Origin: Acanthaster planci
Lineage: Eukaryota > Echinodermata > Asteroidea > Valvatida > Acanthasteridae
Length of the DNA stretch: 64,000 bases
Assembly (NCBI RefSeq): GCF_001949145.1
Contig: NW_019091404.1
Coordinates: 1,550,061-1,614,060 of the forward strand
Direction: 5' to 3'
The notes under the pieces are model-generated. The model saw only the letters and a list, made by a program, of their open reading frames with translations. It was not told the DNA's origin and did not search any database. Positions 27,801 through 39,539 of the stretch are shown piece by piece (positions within the stretch are counted from its first letter, which is position 1; each line of letters begins with the position of its first letter). A program made the translations under genes and the position numbers.

Positions 27801-30800
27801 CAGAGAACAATAAAGCCATGCATTCATAATGCCATAGCACTGTGTGGCACATTGTCTTTCTATTGTGTTTTATGGCTTCAGAGAACAATAAGATTATGTC
27901 TTCTTACAAGCGACAGCACTGAATACCACATTTTACTCCTAAGTATTCAGGGCTGTTAGGGTTAAACTTTCAAGGGACTTCAAGCCCTGAGTCAAAACTG
28001 TCAAGTAAAGGTTGAAGCTGGGTTCTAAACGTACAATGTTACATGTACCTTCCTATTCAAATCCCGCACAAATCCTCTGCAACCTATGCCAAGGATTTCT
28101 AGAATCACACAGAAAAAAAAGTTTATTAGTCATAAGGATGCTGGGCCACGTCTCAGCTGTGAACATTTGAAGCGTTTATCGGCGGCTTTCTGAAAATATA
28201 GTGCGTGACGTGCAGACAGGCGCTGTCATGGAAGGAGTGGACGCACGATCACTTCAGGGGTCACTTCAGCTGCTGCTGATTCTGTTAATGGTTTGGGAAA
28301 TCACTACGCACTGACAAGCGCAGTAAATTAAAAAAAAGGCCGACCACCTCACAGAAACTGTGACAACTGGTTTCATCACAACCCGAGGTTTAAATGCTCT
28401 TCCATTCCACAGTACATCAAAGACATTTATGATTGCCATTTGAAAATCCCTAGACTCCTGGGTACAATTAAAAATAGGATGGGAAAGCTGAAAGGAAATT
28501 CAATGACATTCCACTTTTCAAACACAGATGAACATTAGTACATCAGTACTAATGCAGATACCGGTAGTTCAAGTTAATTTTAAGTTGTAATTTTAAGGTA
28601 TTCAACTTTTCTTTTGACGCTGTTTCATTGGGTGTTGCTGCATTTGAATATTGTGTTATTTCACCATCCAAAGAGCCTTACACATGTGTTGTACACCGTG
28701 TGCTTCAGAAATCACCATGGGGATCACTACATCCCTGAAAGGAATGTACAGTTTAGTGGAAGTTGCACAACAGGTGGAACATATGTAAACATCTTAAATT
28801 GACTGACACTTCGAACATGTCCACAAAGTCAATTACTCAAAAATCTGGGCTTCTATAGCAAACTAAGAATCCAAGCCTCACACCTGCATGGATCTCTCCT
28901 CGCTCTGAATACAATGGTTCTAAAGGTTCCCGAAGCACCCCCCCTCCCCACAAAGTCCAAGTTTCACACGCTACCAGCTCCCCTAGGAACAGTGCAGGTT
29001 CAACAATGAGACAGGTTCATGTATATACATGTACACACAAGCACTTTTTACTTGGAGGTTAGCCAAACAAATCCGGGCGGTTACAATGGGTGCTTGCATG
29101 CAGCAGCTTGCATTCAGAGAACTGAACTGACGGTGAATCTGCATACAATTGAATGGGACAACTGGAAAACAGTGTAACTTTAATACTGGATGATTATCTC
29201 ATTTGTCACAAAATCAGAAATTATAAGATTTAAAGTTCATAAAAGTGCTGTAAGCTGCAGTGTACATGTATAGTAATGGTGAAAATATGCCAGGATCTGA
29301 TGACATGTACCAATGTATGTACGTGTACATACATGTACATACATGTACATGTACCGGCACTGGGTACTGCAATTTGTTCAAACTCTCCAAGGCAATGAGC
29401 AAGGAAGCTTCAAAAATATTCTAGGTTTGTCCACTGTAAATTAAGAACTGAAATCATTGGAAAATTCTCACACTTTCAAGGGGCATCAGGCCATGTAGTT
29501 AGGGCTGAAGTAAGCAAGCACTTTTGATTTGGTTTTGCCTTTTTAAAAACAAAAAACAAACAAAAACAGCAATTCTGTCCACTTACATGTAGATTACATT
29601 TGTATAATCATCATTTCCCATTAGCAGTGCACCAAGTTCTTCGAATGTGGTGTAACACCTGGGGTTGGCTGATAGAATGCCAGTATACATGTACGTGTAG
29701 TGTGTGAAATCAGGCCCACAAAGTGGTCAGACAAAACAGGCTGGATCGGTCAGTTTCATTCTACTTCCAAGGTCAATGGAGAACACACCCTCACTCTCAC
29801 AAGTGTCATAAGAGCAAAAACTAGAACTAAAACACCAACCGGGTTTCACTTTTTGGACTTTGCTTTTACACTTCCTTTGAACGTTTTGTCCGACCATATC
29901 AGTTTTGATTAGACAAATAACAAAAGTGGTAAGAAAGCAGCCGACGCCTGACTGCACCGGTACTTTCACCCCTGTCTGGACAATCTCTTTGTACTGGTAT
30001 GACTATCATCGGCTCAAGATCAGAATTGAAGATGACCAACAGAGATACAAGTTTGCCACTGCAAAATGTCAAATTGTTTCATGTTTGGTGGGAGACTCTT
30101 TCTGAGAGGGCGATTACACCCAGACGAACTGTGGTACACGTATACATCATTTCCAGAACTGATCCATGTTATGCCCTAACTATAGCATCAGTCCAACTAT
30201 AATAAGCCATTTGCGAGTTAAATTTGAATAAAATCTGGTACACTGAGTTCTTTAAATTCACGTGAACATAACAACTTGAATTCTCCATACTAAAACCACT
30301 GTTGCTATACCTCGCGATTCAGGGAAAGCTTTTGCTTAGTTACATAAGAGACACCTTGCAACAATACACTGTTCTCAATGGATAAGAACGGCACAAAGGA
30401 ACCAGTCCATTCAGAGATGGTGGTCGCTATGCAAAAGCTTGGCCCCGAATCACGAGGTATAGCAACAGAGTCTTTAGTCTGGGGAATTCAAATTGTTATG
30501 TTTCTGAGCAATCAGATAACACAGTGTACCAGATTTTATTCAAATTTAACTCTCAAGTGGCTTATTGAGCCAGCCCAACTATAGCAGAGAATGACAGGTG
30601 TTCAGTGTGTGCATGTGACATTGTTCAATTATTCACTCATTCCTCCATTGTGTGTCCATTCAAGAAAAAACTAATTAATGGCAGAAAACCAAACGTTATC
30701 GCTTACAAATTTCAAAGAAACCAAATTATTTGTTAATTATCGGCAGATTTGTCAGTCATGCATGCGAGCCTGCCACACACTACGTACGCATGTCCATCGT

Positions 30801-31030
30801 TCGTAGAAAAACTTTGAGACGGACATCATTTTCTGTGAACACACAGCAGCACGCTAGGCTGGGCATGGTCATTCCGATACACGTAGTCGTACGTGTACAT
30901 GTACATGTACATGCAGTCGAAGCGTGAGCTTTGGTCGAGTCTTACCTAACTTACCTGAACAATTCACCCCACTTAGGGCAATTAATACGACCAGAAGGGC
31001 CCCACCTGCCCATCTACTCCTTCGTAACAT
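12677..31030 (-). CDS. CLSTN: Calsyntenin (cadherin-superfamily type I membrane protein), 5' part of gene
   Basis: Three coding exons join in phase at 30955-31030, 13563-13875 and 12677-12894, giving the N-terminal 202 or so residues. They encode a signal peptide, cadherin repeat 1 and the start of repeat 2. Calsyntenins are neuronal and secretory-pathway type I proteins with two cadherin repeats, a laminin-G-like domain and a kinesin-binding tail; they act in synapse organisation and vesicle transport. Recognition rests on a DxDxGxN-type site (ARDDDAGPNG), the calsyntenin-like block AVDPQSLDCE, the inter-repeat DSNDSPP, and the following ARDSDCSA...ICQYEI, which closely parallel the family pattern DGDCSP...ICYYEI. 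Phases agree: exon 1 ends with one base, exon 2 starts with two; exon 2 ends with two, exon 3 starts with one. The laminin-G, membrane and cytoplasmic parts must lie beyond the left edge. A generic cadherin is the main alternative but fits the cysteine pattern less well. Confidence 0.88.
12988..13042. repeat. AAATACATGTACATGT short tandem array
   Basis: About three units of AAATACATGTACATGT (16 bases) in tandem lie inside calsyntenin intron 2. It is an organised version of the dispersed TACATGTA motif and may be length-polymorphic. Confidence 0.75.
13563..13875 (-). CDS. CLSTN: Calsyntenin coding exon 2 (cadherin repeat 1)
   Basis: The acceptor is a pyrimidine-rich tract ending TGTTCCAG just above 13875; the donor is CATAG|GTCAGA below 13563. 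The 313 bases encode the mature N-terminus (KPYFTERIYHGEV, parallel to KPWIEAEYQG of vertebrate calsyntenins), the ARDDDAGPNGEIVEY calcium site, and a VDPQSLDCE...FSVQALDGG block. GC content is far above the flanking introns, as expected for coding sequence. The phase requires one base from the preceding exon, which the signal-peptide exon supplies. Confidence 0.9.
14168..14425. mobile_element. MITE-like element with TATACGTGACC ends
   Basis: The left end TATACGTGACCCACTAAACC is matched in inverted form by the right end GCAGGTCACATAC. Subterminally, GCCAGAGCCACTTTTGAGT near 14201 is inverted near 14375-14392 as CTCAAAAGTGGCTCTGG. There is no coding frame. A GTGACCCACCGTACCGAAACC sequence near 13311 resembles its left end and may be another fragment. 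Confidence 0.55.
16417..16509. repeat. TACATGTA-type repeat cluster
   Basis: Seven or more near-adjacent copies of ATGTACATGTA occur in under 100 bases, broken by short unique sequence, in calsyntenin intron 1. On either strand the repeat reads as runs of Met-Tyr or Cys-Thr, which explains many spurious small open frames in the area. Confidence 0.8.
16900..16962. repeat. TACATGTA-type repeat cluster
   Basis: Interrupted TGTACATGTACATG and GTACATACGTAC oligomers in calsyntenin intron 1. Confidence 0.75.
17756..17782. repeat. Exact 9-bp tandem repeat (ACGTACGGT)x3
   Basis: Three perfect copies of ACGTACGGT sit in calsyntenin intron 1. The unit contains the ACGTAC palindrome. Confidence 0.85.
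17967..18092. repeat. TACATGTA-type repeat cluster
   Basis: Repeated ACATGTACATGT and CACATGTGCA oligomers in calsyntenin intron 1, mixing TACATGTA with the related palindrome ACATGT/GCACATGTGC. Confidence 0.75.
18995..19018. repeat. Short perfect hairpin, 10-bp arms
   Basis: TATATCAACT, a 4-base GAAT loop and AGTTGATATA form a perfect short stem-loop. No flanking element was recognised; it is noted as a sequence fact only. Confidence 0.7.
19499..20142. other. Assembly gap (644 N)
   Basis: An unbroken run of N within calsyntenin intron 1. The flanks carry TACATGTA-type repeats, so a repeat may have caused the break. Open frames of 236-257 codons crossing this run are artefacts of unknown bases. 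Confidence 0.99.
22801..22835. repeat. TACATGTA-type repeat with TACCGGT end
   Basis: GTACATGTACATGTACATCA followed by TGTACATGTACCGGT. It shows the frequent joining of the TACATGTA and TACCGGTA palindromes. Confidence 0.8.
23705..23937. repeat. Large TACATGTA-type repeat cluster
   Basis: About 230 bases of interrupted ACATGTA, CATGCATGTACATG and GTACATGTACAACGTACATG oligomers in calsyntenin intron 1, one of the longest clusters in the window. Confidence 0.75.
24884..24943. repeat. TACATGTA-type repeat cluster
   Basis: Runs of ATACATGTACATGTATACTG and GTACAGGTACATGTACAT in calsyntenin intron 1. Confidence 0.75.
25177..25290. repeat. TACATGTA-type repeat cluster
   Basis: It contains two direct copies of ACACACATGTACAGGTGCAT about 27 bases apart, plus TACATGTACATG, in calsyntenin intron 1. 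Confidence 0.75.
27665..27965. mobile_element. piggyBac-type MITE (TTAA-flanked), copy 1
   Basis: The element body 27669-27961 (293 bases) begins CCCTAACAG and ends CTGTTAGGG, a perfect inverted repeat, and is flanked on both sides by TTAA. TTAA target duplication with CCC...GGG ends is the hallmark of the piggyBac superfamily. The interior (for example GAAGGACCTAGCGCTACAG and ATTACTACTTCTGGCTAGGT) matches the copy near 42.4 kb in the same orientation. No coding frame is present, so any movement would depend on a transposase supplied elsewhere. Confidence 0.8.
29303..29356. repeat. TACATGTA-type repeat cluster
   Basis: ACATGTACCAATGTATGTAC followed by repeated GTACATACATGTACAT in calsyntenin intron 1. 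Confidence 0.75.
30180..30584. mobile_element. Foldback element, about 405 bp with ~150-bp arms
   Basis: Left-arm segments AGTTAAATTTGAATAAAATC, TGGTACACTG and CTGTTGCTATACCTCG recur as reverse complements in the right arm (near 30525-30555 and 30450-30470). The arms are clearly diverged but co-linear over about 150 bases, around a roughly 90-base centre. Both ends read CTATAG. There is no coding frame. It sits about 370 bases inside calsyntenin intron 1 from exon 1, and a transcript of the gene would form a long imperfect hairpin here. Confidence 0.7.
30885..30913. repeat. Last TACATGTA repeat before the calsyntenin first exon
   Basis: CGTACGTGTACATGTACATG runs to about 30913, roughly 40 bases on the intron side of the exon 1 donor. 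To the right, beyond exon 1, the motif almost vanishes for about 19 kb. Confidence 0.8.
30955..31030 (-). CDS. CLSTN: Calsyntenin coding exon 1 (signal peptide)
   Basis: The ATG at 31030 opens 25 codons reading MLRRSRWAGG then ALLVVLIALSGVNCS, a textbook signal peptide: basic n-region, about 12-residue hydrophobic core, small residues before the cleavage site. The exon ends TGTTCAG|GTAAGT in phase 1, exactly what the cadherin exon at 13875 needs; the joined codon is Glu. The hydrophobic leader, strong donor and matching phase support the assignment although the exon lies 17 kb away. The 5' UTR would extend to the right, perhaps to about 31.2 kb. Confidence 0.8.
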
Positions 31031-34000
31031 CTCAGTATTTTCCTCAGCTCCTCTTGGTTCTTGTTTTTTTCAACGAAATATTCACCATAGAATTATATAT
31101 CCAACCAGGCCCGTTCGTCGCGTTACGCAGAAATATGGCCGCACGTCGCTGTCATGCAGTGCAGGAAAGTCGGTCTCAAAAATAGACACAAAATAAGGTG
31201 ACGTTATGGGAGAGCCCATTCAATCTGAAGGTGTGATGGTAACTCGAAGGGATTTCATAATGTACTTTGTGTTTAGTATCTCGTTTCGAATGAGTACATT
31301 ACCACCAAGTGATAAACAACAACTATACATTCAGTAAACAATTCAGAGGAATGTGGATAATTTAGTTGTTGTTTCATATAATCTTATCTGATTCCTTGCA
31401 TTTTCTCCACACTAATGTTCGGGCATCATCTTCTATTCGATCTTACCTGTTAGTGGTTGACCTTTAGTATTGATTAGCTTTTCCTCATTGTCATTTCCTT
31501 TACAACCTAGTGACAATTTGACGTAAGCTCAGTTTCACTCCTTTCTGGTCAAAGCAGACGTGACAACGGAAGAAAAGCTTGCCATGCCATTAATGTACCA
31601 AACAGAAAGAAAGTGCAAGAATGATTTGTCTTTTGAACAGCGGAATGCTATTTATGCGTCATTATTATTATAACCTGCAGAGGGAGTAAGTGAGAAAACA
31701 GTAAGATCATTTAAGTGAAACTGAAGTACACCTGTTCAATGTTCTTTTGATAGCAAATTTATTTTGATTGATTTGGGGGGGAATTATGATTTTGAAATTA
31801 TGTCAACTGTCACAACTCGGGTTGCGTAAAGTTAAGCCTTTGACTCTGACGTTTTCATCGTTCTGTTTCATCAGTCAACTGTGCAGTTCGATCCACAATG
31901 GAGCGCACATCATAATGACCTCACGCATATTACCGAAATAACAATAAACTTGAACGAGAAGATCCGCTTATGACGTCATCAAAAGAATTCTGTGAGAAGC
32001 TTCGGTTTTACTGCAAAGATATGAGGCGCCGTACTTTAACTGAAAAAAAAATGTGGGGGGGGGGATCGTTTGGATCATGACAGACAATACTGAATCCGTT
32101 TTAGTCGAAAATCGTTTGAATAAGAAATCCTTCCGTTTGATATTTGACAGGAGAACCACTGTTAATCCAGAGATGATATTAACTACATAAAGCTACCCCA
32201 TCACCAACAGTTGTGGTCCATTTCTTCCTATAAAGAAAAAAAAAGGTTTCCGCAGGGGTTCAGTTTTTAACCAACGTTGCATTGGCACATTTTCATGTTT
32301 TTGTATGGGTTTGTTTTCATTTGTTACTGCTATCATTTTTGGATCTATAGATGGTGAACATACCATCGTGTCACTTTTCAGTTTAATACGATCAAATAAA
32401 GCAACAACAAATTCAAATGCATGTTATGGACTTCTTTCTAGGCAGTGATTTTTCTTTCACATGCAGCGTTCCATTGTAAGCGTCTGTTTTTCCTGTGCCA
32501 CCTTCAACACAGCAGGTTAAACCCGAGCAAGGCCACACACCATTATAATAGCAAACCAACCATGAATCTTTTTGTGATGTTTTTTGTTGTCCTTCGATAA
32601 AATTATAAGCTCTAATGAAGCGTTTAAAGCACCAAAACGTGCTCACTGTATGCAAATGGTCCGATTCCAATCCCGGTACTCTCGGACAAAATTTTTCGTT
32701 GATGTTTCAAAGGAACTGAATTCCTGGGTTTGAAAATCATGTTTAAATTCGTTTACGTGGCGTCAATTTATCCGCATTGAATTACTGAGCCTCAAAACGG
32801 TGCCTACCGAATTACCATTGGAAAAGGAATGGTAGAAATGCAAAGCTGTAAGTTATTTGCAAGTAAGTTCTCGATGCGGTAACCTGAAACAACCCTTGCG
32901 CTTTCTCCTTGAATGTCAATGCTGATGATTGTTTCTGACATTGAAAGGGTATCGACCAATTTAGACTCGGATGCCATTGGTGCTCTGTTTTTTGTTTTGT
33001 TTTGTTTTGTTTTTTTGCACGGGCTAAACGTCCCTAATTGGCTGATCAATATGTAATGTGATTGGCTAATTCTCTTATGTGGGGCGTTCCAGACACCTTG
33101 GCGTTGAGTAAATGAAATTGGAGCGGGCTAAGAAAGTCACGACGATTTGGGAGTGATGCAGAAAATAGGGGATGGATGTGGAGACGACCATGACTTAGAG
33201 TGCGTTAATATGACAACAAGGAAGATGGATCATGATGTTTATTCGAAGAGAGAGGGTGATGAAGGTGATCGTACCCAGGTGATAATAGTAACCTTGGATT
33301 GGGGTAATTATACAGTAGTTGTGAAAATGGTAACGAGGTGATGCAGATGACGTTGGACATAAAGCTGATGATGGTAACCATGGTAATGGTTATGACAAAA
33401 ACAGAATGATATCAGTGTGTTGTTATTGAGTGACGACTGCATTAGCATTGCTTGTAAGATCATACGCACTATGCCGTTTACTCAAGGCGATAAGAGCGAT
33501 AACGATGGTGGCTATAAAGCTGCTGAGCATGTAAAGATTAAAGGCACATGAGAAACTGAGGATGAAACCGGGTGAAGAAGATGTAGGAGGAAGGCGATGA
33601 CAGGATGTGGCGGATCACCTGAAGAGGATGGGGATGACGTGCAGGGGAAACATGGCCGGCGGGAATACGGATGGCCGCGATGACTGAAGGGATGAGGAAT
33701 AGGAGATGAAAGGGATGAATGAAACTGTGATGATCACCTGGAGGAGATGTTTCGGTGAGGGTAATGCGATAGGAAGGAAAGGACGAACAAGTGGTGATAA
33801 TGAACTGAGAAACGAGACCGTAGACAAGATGGAATACAATGTTGATGTTGAATCCCCAAGGAATTAGGCATTTTGGGCGAATGTTTAGCAAAGATATTTT
33901 ATCGAAACGATCGAGTCCGCTGAAACCATCGTCTCTAATACCGTAACATCGACACGTTTATCACGAATTCACAGAATTTTGCTCTGACCAAAACGTGGAA

Positions 34001-34573
34001 AGGGTGACGGTATTATTTAATATTTCCAATCGGAGTTCGCCTGTATAGGGGAAGGAGACGACAATCGAGGAGTCTCCAGTTAATTAGCTTAGGGATGCGG
34101 CATATCCCAGAGCAGTGGGGCTGCCTTTTTGTGTGTTTGCGGAGCCGGTAAACTGATTCGATTAGGTCAAGTTGATTGCGTTCTCCTGACGCACAAAAAC
34201 ATCTCGCTGGCCGTTTGATGAAGCGTGATCAACAGATGGCGCTATTGAGCTAATAACATGGCATACAACTCCCATACTACGTGTACAAATCTGGGAAGGT
34301 AGAAGTTATCAACAATAATGATTTTGGCCTTTTCCAGTTAAAAGGCAACATTGGGAATGGGTATTGGACAAATGATCTTAGGTTGAATCTCATGTGGTTT
34401 GGGGTATAAATTGAAATTAGTACTATTTTAAAAAGTGGCACAGCAACTAAACTGAATCGTCATAATGGATTTGACATTTTAAAAATCTTTTCAACAACGA
34501 ATACTAAAATTGCACAAAAGTTTTATCACTGAAACCTAAGTTTTCCGTCTTATACGTCTTCTAAACAGAAGTA
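31031..34573. other. Intergenic region between calsyntenin 5' end and LZIC 3' end
   Basis: The part next to 31.03 kb should hold the calsyntenin 5' UTR and promoter. The rest shows no supportable exon on either strand; in particular nothing resembling the ICAT motif (YxQQKVxxLxxLRKxG) was seen. TACATGTA repeats are absent. A TTTTG run (about 32990-33015) and a purine-rich stretch (33140-33800) are the only obvious structures. Confidence 0.6.
33140..33800 (+). repeat. Purine-rich, GATG-biased low-complexity stretch
   Basis: The plus strand is strongly biased to A and G with recurrent GATGAAG, GATGATGG, GAGGATGGGGATGA and GGTGATGA words, without a clean repeat period. It looks like an old decayed GATG-type microsatellite. 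Its minus-strand reading gives long open frames rich in Ser, Pro and Phe that are probably not genes. Confidence 0.55.
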
Positions 34574-36089
34574 TTTATTTCCAAACAAAGCACTTGCAAG
34601 AAAAAGGAAATTTCAAATTGATAAAATCTCAAAGTGATTTTAAATCATTTGAAAGCAATGTAAAAGAGCTTCCAGTTTCAAAAACCCCATGTGACAATAA
34701 AAAAAATGCAAGTGAAATGATGTGCAGTACTGCTGTTACTGTTCATATATTACAGTTTATAAATATTGCCATTTTCCTTTGGTGCATTACATTTTCAATC
34801 CAATAATGCAGAATTTCCTCTGGAAATCCAAATGGGTAACAAAACTGGAGATCACAAAGTTGAAACCTAAGAAAAAAGACATTTTAAATACAGTATTTTA
34901 AAATCTTAACACATTCCCATAAAAAGACACAATGCTACTTCAAAGTTTTTCAAATTTGAAGTTTGCGTGATGTTAAATCAAATGAAAGATTTACAAACAT
35001 CACTGACAGTACGGGATTGAATTTTTATGAGTGATTAACATACATTGGATTAACACACACCATGGTTGTCAAACACAATTATGGAAAAAAGTCCTTAACG
35101 AATATTGCTGTGTATGCTGATTAACACTCAAAATATATAAATCAAAACAGCACAACAGTTTTGGGCAAAATGTCCCCGAGCACCTAAGACAGTAGCAACA
35201 AACAACAAATCCTAATGTACGAAGTGCAAAAAAGGCAGGGCTAATCTACTCCCTCAAGTAACTACTTACTTCTTTAGCAGAACGAAACTTACTTGAGAAG
35301 TTAGACGACCGAGCAGAAGTTGGTCAATTGATTTCGAATGACCTAGGCCTTTTACTTTTTTTCTGAAGTTGCATGGAACTCAATAAGCGCAAAAGAAAGA
35401 AAGAAAACCAAACTAAAAAGGAAAATATTGAAAGAAAAGTTAGGTATGTATAATCAATCGTCAAATTTTGCAACAGTGGCTGAAACAAAACCACAAATAG
35501 ATGGGGGTGTATAGATGGGCTGAATAATGCGACATAATCTGTGGCAGGTGTCTTATGGGTTCTTTGCAAAGGTAGTTATGAAAGAAATCATTTGAAATGT
35601 AATCTACAATCCTGGACAAACTTGTTGGGACAGGTGTCACTATCCATACTCTTTCCAGGTCCGTCGCTCCCACAGTAAATGTTTCCTCTCAAGCTGGAGC
35701 GCAGACCACGCGTTGAGACCTAACATTGAGAGGGGACCCGGGGGGGGTCCACCGAGATTTTACCAGGATTGTAGATCAAGAAACAGGCACACAAATGAAC
35801 ATAAATTGGACAACTGACAACCAGCAAGGACAGAAAAAGAAGAGTTGCTAACAGTTCCAATCGAAGTAAATCTTCAGTTTCTATTTGAGGACTCTTTAAC
35901 TCGCCACTTAATTTTGTTTGTCAGCAGAAAGGCAGCTCAAGGCGAAACCTGGCAAATTGATCAGGGAAGGAGGTCCAACGGCAGTGAGTAGGAGGGCCAA
36001 ATGTTGATCCCCTCCCCCCGAAAAGCTTGGCAGAGGTTCCTCTTGCTAAGACCTGTCTTCCAGGCCCACAGCAGGGTTTGTCAATTTGA
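34574..36089 (-). other. Probable LZIC 3' UTR and downstream flank
   Basis: This AT-rich stretch follows the LZIC stop codon. The first plausible minus-strand AATAAA I noticed is at 34574-34579, which would give a 3' UTR of about 1.5 kb. A nearer poly(A) signal may have been overlooked. No open frame here has a recognisable product. Confidence 0.35.
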
Positions 36090-38650
<2,561 letters not shown>

Positions 38651-39225
38651 CTATGCTATGTCGACTTCCTCTTGTTCACTGAAAAGGTACGGATTCCTCA
38701 TTTCATGACAGGGCTACAAAAGCCAACAACATGCTTGATGATGTATAGACAGGGCCCAGTTGGAAATTAGTTCTTGACTATCCTACGTCCCTTGGGAAAA
38801 AGGCTCACTTGCAGAGTACCCCTCCATCCCGCATGATCAACCTCATAGCCAGGTACAAGTCAAAGTGTCACCCTCTTCTCAAGGGATTTTCACCTTGTAC
38901 CCACATACCAGTCATTCCAGGGGTCGTTCTTTAGAGTGGTGGGCCTGGTGTATTCTGCAATTAGGCCTAGGCCTCTACCTACTCCAGGAAAAAAAAATCC
39001 TCAAACACTAAAAACCATGAATTAAAAAAACCTACGATTTGCCACTGTTTTAGTCCTTCTTCCATGGTCATGATGGTTGCACTGACTTGGAAGTAGGCCT
39101 AGCCCCCAAGTGGCAATATTGAATTTTGTCTTATTTCTGTCGCCAAGCATGCCAAGCACTTCAAGTTAGGCGCAGCAGCTAGCAGCCCAGTCCCAGTTTC
39201 ATATTTTGTGTAAAGAAAAGCTCAC

Positions 39226-39480
39226 CTTTCACAAGTGTCAGCTGTGACTGCTATGGTCATTCCTTCACAAACGAATGCCCAAAGCCTCGACTGTTAGATT
39301 AGAAGAAGGAAATAACGACCAGAAAAACTGATAACAACCCAACATGACCAAGGAAAAGACATTCCACTCCACAACCCTGCTGTCAGTAGAACTCTCCACG
39401 AACCCCGACTCCCGACAATGAATATCCGGAACCATTTCGTGCCCGGGTCCGGGTACCCGACTAGCTTCTCCAGCGCTAAC
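39226..39480 (-). promoter_or_regulatory. Candidate non-coding first exon and promoter of LZIC
   Basis: A minus-strand donor GAAAG|GTGAGC at 39226/39225 could end a 5' UTR exon that splices to 38678. The block to the right has a higher C+G content (for example CCCGGGTCCGGGTACCCGAC) than the AT-rich DNA beyond. The start site itself cannot be read from sequence. Confidence 0.4.
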
Positions 39481-39539
39481 ATAGCGCCCTCATGCATTGG
39501 GAACCTTGTAAAATGAACTCAAGCGCGCATTTAAAAATA

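Larger units (their letters stand above)
13876..30954 (-). other. Calsyntenin intron 1, about 17 kb
   Basis: This is bounded by the donor CAG|GTAAGT after exon 1 and the acceptor TCCAG before exon 2. I found no further convincing coding exon in it. It holds the assembly gap, many TACATGTA and TACCGGTA clusters, a GTGACC-ended inverted-repeat element, a piggyBac-type MITE, a foldback element, and scattered short open frames with no recognisable family. Confidence 0.75.

Noticed and set aside
33538-33891. 117-codon minus-strand frame rich in Ser, Pro, Phe
   Set aside because: Antisense reading of a purine-rich low-complexity stretch, which removes stop codons by composition.
31031-36089. Hidden ICAT (CTNNBIP1) gene
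   Set aside because: Looked for the YxQQKVxxLxxLRKxG helix on both strands; only the LZIC exon at 36726-36821 carries it.
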